NCBI GenBank assembly: GCA_009733575.1
Contig: ML769604.1
Span: forward strand, 28,724 to 92,723
Origin: Gymnopus androsaceus JB14
Taxonomy: Eukaryota > Basidiomycota > Agaricomycetes > Agaricales > Omphalotaceae
Direction of reading: 5' to 3'
DNA: 64,000 bases
Under the pieces are notes generated by a model. The model saw only the letters and a list, made by a program, of their open reading frames with translations, did not search any database and was not told the DNA's origin. This document shows, piece by piece, positions 58,220-64,000 of this stretch; the stretch's first letter is position 1, and each line of letters opens with the position of its first letter. Position numbers and translations under genes: made by a program.

Positions 58220-58738
58220 ATGCCTTTGCTCCACAGCTAATCTCTTGCAAATACTCTGCTTTTCAGCGCGGGACAGACCTTTTCGTCCTCTTCCGCAACC
58301 CAGGTTGTGTCACTGACTAGGTGTTCCCAGCAGCAGCGTCGCTTCTACTCTCAGTATCGTTGTCTCGAGCTCTGCACCTGCAACTGGTACTATCAGTGCA
58401 ACAGCTCCTCCTATAACATCCTTCCTGGTTCCACCAATCCCGAACAAACCCCTCTCGGAATCCAAAGCTTTTCATTCCCTCCTGTTGGCTCCGTGTCTCG
58501 GGATTACTCTCCCTCTGGTCTAGCTCAATTATGGGATCTGGTAGGTGCATTCCTCCGCTGTGCATTTGCGTATGTACCAAGTGCTTACTTTCATGCCTTC
58601 CATTCCAGGTCGGATCCGTCGAACCTCCCCCATTCACCACCACTGCTACCCAACCGCATCCATCGTACTTTCTTCTCCTCCCACACCGGCGTTACACCTC
58701 CCAGGCATACTCAACCGGGCCCAAAGATATACTCTCGG
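58220..58738 (+). pseudogene. truncated GH1 beta-glucosidase, unit A
   Basis: Matches the start of the GH1 gene at 47687 (LGIQSFSFPPVGS, RDYSPSGLAQLWDLVG, VEPPPFTTT). The would-be start ATG CCT TTG CTC CAC AGC is followed at once by TAA. The copy stops at the tandem junction after ...GPKDILSD, well before the catalytic barrel. Its upstream DNA also matches the GH1 promoter. It cannot make an enzyme. Confidence 0.9.
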
Positions 58739-61700
58739 ACACTCACTGACTCAAATCACGCTCGCAATTACATCGTAATCATCCGTCCAAATCAGCTCAT
58801 TCTCTCCTCTTCCACATCTATCGTATCGGATACTCAAACATTCCCGGAATAAAATAATCGGTATGATTCACGGAAACGAAACTGAAAGGAGGGGGTTATC
58901 ATGTAACGTAGGAGGTCGATACAGCGCGAGTGCGAGGGTGATTATGCTCTTTTCTACTATGATATGGTGAATTCTTTGATTCGGTTTATCTGGGCATAAG
59001 GAAGGGAACTAACGATCATGTTACACTCTTGCTTGTAGATTGGTTACAGATATTCCATTCTTGTCCACTCCATTCCGCTCAACCTCGCATCGCAGCCCGA
59101 CCCAGCTCAGCCATAAACAAGAAGCCAACCACCAACCAGTGTCACGAATCACGGATGCTGCTAGAAGTTGGAATCGATTCGTAGGCCCATTGCTCAGTCT
59201 ATAAACCGCATGGATGGATAAATATACACGTCGTAGATGAGCAGAGAGAAGCAGGGTTTAGGCTGACAAACCAGTTGTTGCAAAGCAAGGCGAGCGGCGG
59301 ATGGGTATGGGTACGGCTTCGGGTCTACACGTCCTTCCTTTGACAACTGGCACCAACCAATCACTCCAAACCGGAGATTCGGACTGGTCCTCCCTCACGC
59401 CATCGATGCGTCCTCAAGTCTGGAGTCGGATGGACGCGTCCGCCTCTCAGGTCCGTACTCAACTCAGCACTCTACTTCATCACTCGAACCCACTTCCCCT
59501 ACATCCCCTAACATCTTACACCGTTCAGTGGATTGGATTGACTCGTTACTTCTGCTGGTACCCGGTATATATACCTCTTATGTCAAGTCCCCATCAACGT
59601 CGACGTCGTCTTCCGTCTTTCGTCTTTATGTCGCATCGTATCTCAAGATTCACCCAGTCCAACACTGATAATGATATAATAAGGACTGATAATCTTTAAC
59701 CATTGAACGGTTGTTCTGCTAGAGTGCAGCGAGCTACAGCAAGTGCAAGTACTGTGTCGATATAAAAGTATGGACTCAAGAGTACGAGCAGCTAGATCCG
59801 GATAAGCATCGGACCCGGGAAGTGGTTGAACAGCGTTGAGAGTGAGCTGGGGGTGAGCAAACCGAGCGGATTAAATGATTCAACTTCAGTGAGCGACGTT
59901 GATTCAGGAGAGTGAAAAAGACATCTGTCGGATTTAATTGCATTGAAAAACAACTCATTACCACGACCTGATGCGTGAAATCAAAAAATCATAACATGCA
60001 TCTCAGTACTCCATCTCCTGGCTGAGAGTCGAACTCACCTTTTGCGCGATTACTCCGATGTATGACAAGCGCGACATATATATTACCAGAGAGTTAAAAC
60101 TACAACATGTATGTCGTCCTAGTAGAGTTCACTTCTACACTCTAATACAGCTTCATCCCATCTTTCACTCCCTACTCCTGCCGCGACGATAAACAGATCC
60201 GTCGGGTCATACACGCTCTTCACTTCTCTAGCCGTTCATAATTTGGTCCGTTAAACGTTACCCGAAAGTCCGGTTCCAATTTATCCACTTCATCGGTATA
60301 TGGACCCACTATCTTCACCTGCGAGAGCAACCAAAGCAGCTCGTTGCATGCCGGTACTAAAAAGTTGCTCTTGTTCGAGTACCTCGGGTACGCGGGACGT
60401 GCCGTTCCAGGGAGTTGAAGATGATTATCTTGATACAGTAATTAAAGGACAGTTAGTCAAGGAACGAATACGAAAAAGTACAAACTCGCATGCGTACATG
60501 GGTTTCGGCAGTTTCCAGGCAGGATTGAGAGCAGAACTTATGTTTGCGTTTTCCGATACTTGACCTCCGCAACCATATTACCGAGGATTCTGTTACCAGC
60601 GATCGGATTAATTCAACTAGCTAGAACGAAAAAAAAAAAAAAAAACACCACTCACTGCTCTGAAATATCCAAATTGCACAACAGCCTCAAGTCCAAGTCG
60701 TCCAAGCCAATTCAACCCATTCTTCGACTTTTCCCACTTATTTCTTGATTTCAATCCAGAAAATCCATAGAGACGAACAGATGAGATGTTCTGAAGCGAA
60801 AATGAGTGAATACGAGAATCTCTGTCTTGCTCTTGCTGAAAGTGAAAGAAAAAAGTTAGACGCTCATCGACGCCATTTTGCTTTTCGACATGACATCTAC
60901 GAGTTGTCGCTGTACATATTTCCATGATCATCGGGCTTCTTCATCGACTCGTCCGTTTTCTGGTCTCGCGCGTTCATGCACAGAAAAGCAGCTCACTGCT
61001 CAGGAAGCTGTAATCGTGTTCAATTTGGAATGGAATGAATAGGAATTCAGCCTTCAAACAACTAGAGGATTGGTCTTTCGTCCAGCAGTCGTCTGGTCTC
61101 CTTCATGTATATTGGAAGATTATAAATTGACGTCCTGTAGTTGTCAACGCTAGTATCGCACCCCGAGGTTAGATCAATTGAAATATTTACTTAAAGACGT
61201 GTCTGACCCTTTCCTCTTCCCCAAAAGCATTATGCCTTTGCTCCACAGCTAATCTCTTGCAAATACTCTGCTTTTCAGCGCGGGACAGACCTTTTCGTCC
61301 TCTTCCGCAACCCAGGTTGTGTCACTGACTAGGTGTTCCCAGCAGCAGCGTCGCTTCTACTCTCAGTATCGTTGTCTCGAGCTCTGCACCTGCAACTGGT
61401 ACTATCAGTGCAACAGCTCCTCCTATAACATCCTTCCTGGTTCCACCAATCCCGAACAAACCCTCTCGGAATCCAAAGCTTTTCATTCCCTCCTGTTGGC
61501 TCCGTGTCTCGGGATTACTCTCCCTCTGGTCTAGCTCAATTATGGGATCTGGTAGGTGCATTCCTCCGCTGTGCATTTGCGTATGTACCAAGTGCTTACT
61601 TTCATGCCTTCCATTCCAGGTCAGATCCGTCGAACCTCCCCCATTCACCACCACCGTTACCCCACCGCATCCATCGTACTTCCTCCTCCACGACCAGCGT

Positions 61701-61745
61701 TATACTCCCAGGCATACTCAACCGGGCCCAAAGATATACTCTCGG
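58739..61745. repeat. 3.0-kb tandem duplication, unit B
   Basis: Second unit of the tandem pair. Beyond 61745 it continues with more GH1-derived sequence that unit A lacks, so unit B keeps the original right junction while unit A was cut where the duplication joined. Confidence 0.95.
60119..60572 (-). pseudogene. 3-prime remnant of BBE-type FAD-linked oxidase (unit B)
   Basis: Identical by eye to the unit A fragment 3012 bp upstream, including the frame shift after YERLE. Stop at 60119. Confidence 0.7.
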
Positions 61746-62165
61746 ATTTGAAACTCCCTTCTGGGTTTTTCTTTGGTGTGGCTGCTGCGTATCAGGTCGA
61801 GGGTGCGGTAAAAAATGAAGGAAAGGGCCGAATCATTGGGATTGGTAAGTAGCGTAACCCAGGCGTAGTGGGATCTTGGTACTGACCTTTTCGATACAGT
61901 GCACAGGGCCGCTCATATCCCGGGAGTGGTATGGGATAATACGACGGGTTAGTTTGCGGGTACCCTTTAGTCTTTCAAAATCACGATTGATGGTACTCTA
62001 GCGGTCGTCGACCTGCATTACTATTACAAGGAAGATATCGCAAGCATGGGAGTCAACGCGCATTCGTTTTCGTGAGTCTCAGTCCCAGTACCGTTTTTGC
62101 AATGTGCATCTAATGCTTCGTAGTCCCGAATCTACCCCTTCGGAGCAGCCGACTTGCCTGTTAAC
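61232..62165 (+). pseudogene. truncated GH1 beta-glucosidase, unit B
   Basis: Like unit A it begins ATG CCT TTG CTC CAC AGC then TAA. It runs further into the GH1 gene: LKLPSGFFFGVAAAYQVEGA, VKNEGKG, then HIPGVVWDNTT, VVDLHYYYKED, MGVNAHSFS, and the SWSRIYPFG region in broken form. Similarity ends near 62165, before the acid/base and nucleophile motifs. Small deletions break the frame (GVAAAY for GVATAAY; GRIIGIG for GPNHWDW). A dead partial paralogue of the gene at 47687. Confidence 0.88.
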
Positions 62166-62922
62166 CAAGCCGACCGATGGGACTCTGGTCAACGGAAATC
62201 AGACCCAGTTTAATGGCTATCGAAAATAGCTGGGGTTGGTACAAAAGCTCGTAAATCTCTCCAAACATACTGTCTCTTGCAGCGCTCATTATTGCATCTC
62301 TCTAATCTTTCTCTGCCTTTTAATGATGTGCAATCATTATTAACATATCTCTGTCGTTTTGTTATATATCTAGTCAACCTTGGGCTTTTTGGTTGATTCT
62401 TTCGGAGTTGCAATCCGGTCGATACACTGCTTCATTTGGTAACTAATAGCTAGAGTCTAGACTGCCAATATCAGTTGACTTTCCTTTCTGTTTTGTATCT
62501 CTATTACATGGATATAATCCGACGAGAAGGAGAATATGATTTGTCTACATTTTGACTATCTAAGGACTCACATTTTCAGAGCAACGCAGCATTCATGACT
62601 CCCGATCCTTGGAATAGTTGACTTCAAGCTTCAAGCAAATTATACATGGTGAAAGTTGGTTTCATTACAAGCTTGAAGCTCAAAGCTCGTCAACTATGCA
62701 AATGTACATGCATACACAAAAAGATTACAAAAGTATATGTAAAGGTACTATGGACAACAACAGAGACAACTGACAAAAGCTTTTGATCCTTGGTAGAAAG
62801 TCTATCAAGTCCGTCCCTCGCAGAGGGTGCTATCATCAAAGATAACATGACAGAAGAACAAAAGGATGAAGCAGAGAATGCAAATGATAACGAGCGGATT
62901 CGATGAGAGAAATCTCAAGTCC

Positions 62923-62961
<39 letters not shown>

Positions 62962-63060
62962 GATATTTCGGAGTCCTTGGCAGAACGCGAATGCGAGGGG
63001 AAATCTAAACACCAAAAGATTGAGCCATATGAATGAAAAAGAAACTTGAATGATCACGTA
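62166..63060. other. intergenic with GA microsatellite
   Basis: No gene recognised. A perfect GA dinucleotide run (about 15 repeats) lies near 62928-62958. Inverted-repeat-like CTTGAAGCTT words occur near 62625-62690. Confidence 0.5.
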
Positions 63061-64000
63061 TGCTGAAGACGAATGTCGCCAGTAACAGCTTCAGCTGCAC
63101 AATCACAGGTCGAGAGACCGTTTTCCACCGTTGTTAGCAAAGGCTGCATTTGGGTACAGTCGCTCATGATGCCACCGATGATGGTCTTGAGTTCGTTGCT
63201 CAGGGTCGGAAGACCAGAGCACGTCTGAGAAAGGCTGAGCAGTTCGGCGACGAGACGAGAAGGGGGTCAGCGGCGGTAGGATCCAGCACAAGAAGAGCGA
63301 CATAAACATCAACCTCGCCCAACAAACCATTGATTTCGCTCAAGAGGCTTGTCGTCGCATTGGCAGGATCAGGATTAGGGCCATTGCAGCCGCAGGAGGA
63401 GGAGTTGAACTTGGCTGCCCGATCATGCATGGTCAAAACCAACCGTACAATTGCGCTAACATCTTTGGCAAGCTTTTGAGCAGTAAGAGACGTCGACGAT
63501 GGGGACGGTGAAGGAGACAGCGAGGGTACAGGACCATTGAAGCTATGAATAATCTTCCCTGCACCGAGATCCTGGGCAACAGTGTCGGTGGATGCATCGA
63601 TATCGGCACCGTACAAAAGCTTCTCATCGGCGGTTGGTTGTTCGTCGATCTCAATTCAGGGTCGACAGAGCTGCTAGTCGTAGAAGGAGAGCCATTGCCA
63701 GAGTTTGTCGCTGAAGCGTTCGAAGAACCAGAGAGGGAAGTGTCCACGCAAGGCTCACTAGAAGTATCCGATGAAGCAGAGGTACTAGAAACGGAAGTGG
63801 CAGACGAAACCGAAGATCCATCAACCTCACTAAGAGTGGAGGAAGCAACGGGTACGCCAACAGAAACACCAACATTTGTGGCAGTTGGCTTGACCGAAGC
63901 TGATACATCGATACCAGAACCACTCAATGAACCTGAAGATGCAGGACTAGCTCCGTTCGAGGTAGAGTTTCCTGATGAAACAGGAACGGTACTTGGGACA
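63061..64000 (-). CDS. Ser/Thr-rich, cysteine-containing protein, cut by window end
   Basis: Partial: the 5-prime end lies beyond 64000. From the right it reads a long Ser/Thr/Val/Ala-rich region (SLSGSGIDVSASVKPTATNV and similar), then EIDEQPTADEKLLYGADIDA, STDTVAQDLG, a Ser/Pro linker, and a compact helical C-terminus with cysteines: FNSSSCGCNGPNPD, SLLSEINGLLGEVDVYVALL, LSLSQTCSGLPTLSNELKTI, IGGIMSDC, STCDCAAEA, stop near 63061. It looks like a secreted or wall-linked protein; family not recognised. Two frame shifts are needed: near 63653, and at a 5-bp tandem duplication ACGAGACGAG near 63254. So it may be a pseudogene or contain sequence errors. Confidence 0.5.

Larger units (their letters stand above)
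55726..58738. repeat. 3.0-kb tandem duplication, unit A
   Basis: Matches 58739-61745 nearly perfectly in the same orientation, offset 3012-3013. Only single-base differences (one G near 55829, one C near 58448) were noticed over most of the length. The last 130 bp differ more. The unit holds no complete recognised gene, a FAD-oxidase remnant on the minus strand, an A17 run near 57610, and ends inside a GH1 exon at ...ATACTCTCGG. Confidence 0.95.

Overview
The window is a piece of a filamentous basidiomycete genome, most likely an Agaricomycete. Genes are dense and broken by many short introns of about 50-60 bp with GT-AG ends. They include families typical of that group: a NACHT/WD40 STAND receptor, CFEM proteins, an F-box/LRR gene, a GH1 beta-glucosidase, a P450 and MFS transporters. 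No bacterial, organellar or viral feature was recognised.

Layout. 1-9250 is mostly non-coding and repetitive: a dispersed repeat pair (2088-3064 and 7386-8361) flanks one intact ten-exon gene (4661-6120). 9252-12456 holds a broken F-box gene, a divergent membrane-protein gene and a small hypothetical gene. 12964-16992 is a cluster of three terminal-inverted-repeat (TIR) elements; among them sits a small ORF (15864) whose product carries a 21-residue repeat resembling the N-terminus of the STAND receptor further right. 17876-20562 holds two tandem CFEM genes with the same exon plan. 23268-29238 has a single-pass membrane protein and two MFS transporters. 29836-38244 has a CsbD/stress-like gene, a nuclear-type hypothetical gene and a long membrane-anchored WD40 gene. 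38672-39351 is a synaptobrevin (R-SNARE). 40657-42871 is a degenerate P450. 46407-47023 encodes ribosomal protein eL24. 47687-50690 is an intact GH1 beta-glucosidase. 51282-55246 is the STAND receptor with 15 near-identical WD40 repeats. 55726-61745 is a nearly perfect 3-kb tandem duplication; each unit ends in a dead copy of the GH1 promoter and 5-prime exons and also holds the 3-prime remnant of a BBE-type FAD oxidase. The right edge cuts a Ser/Thr-rich secreted-type gene on the minus strand.

Housekeeping genes (eL24, SNARE, WD40 membrane protein) are mixed with lifestyle genes (transporters, CFEM, GH1, P450) and a self/non-self type receptor. Several accessory genes contain single-base frame breaks while most conserved ones read cleanly. 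This suggests pseudogene formation, uncorrected indels, or both. The most interesting signal is the motif shared by the receptor N-terminus and the small repeat ORF at 15864.
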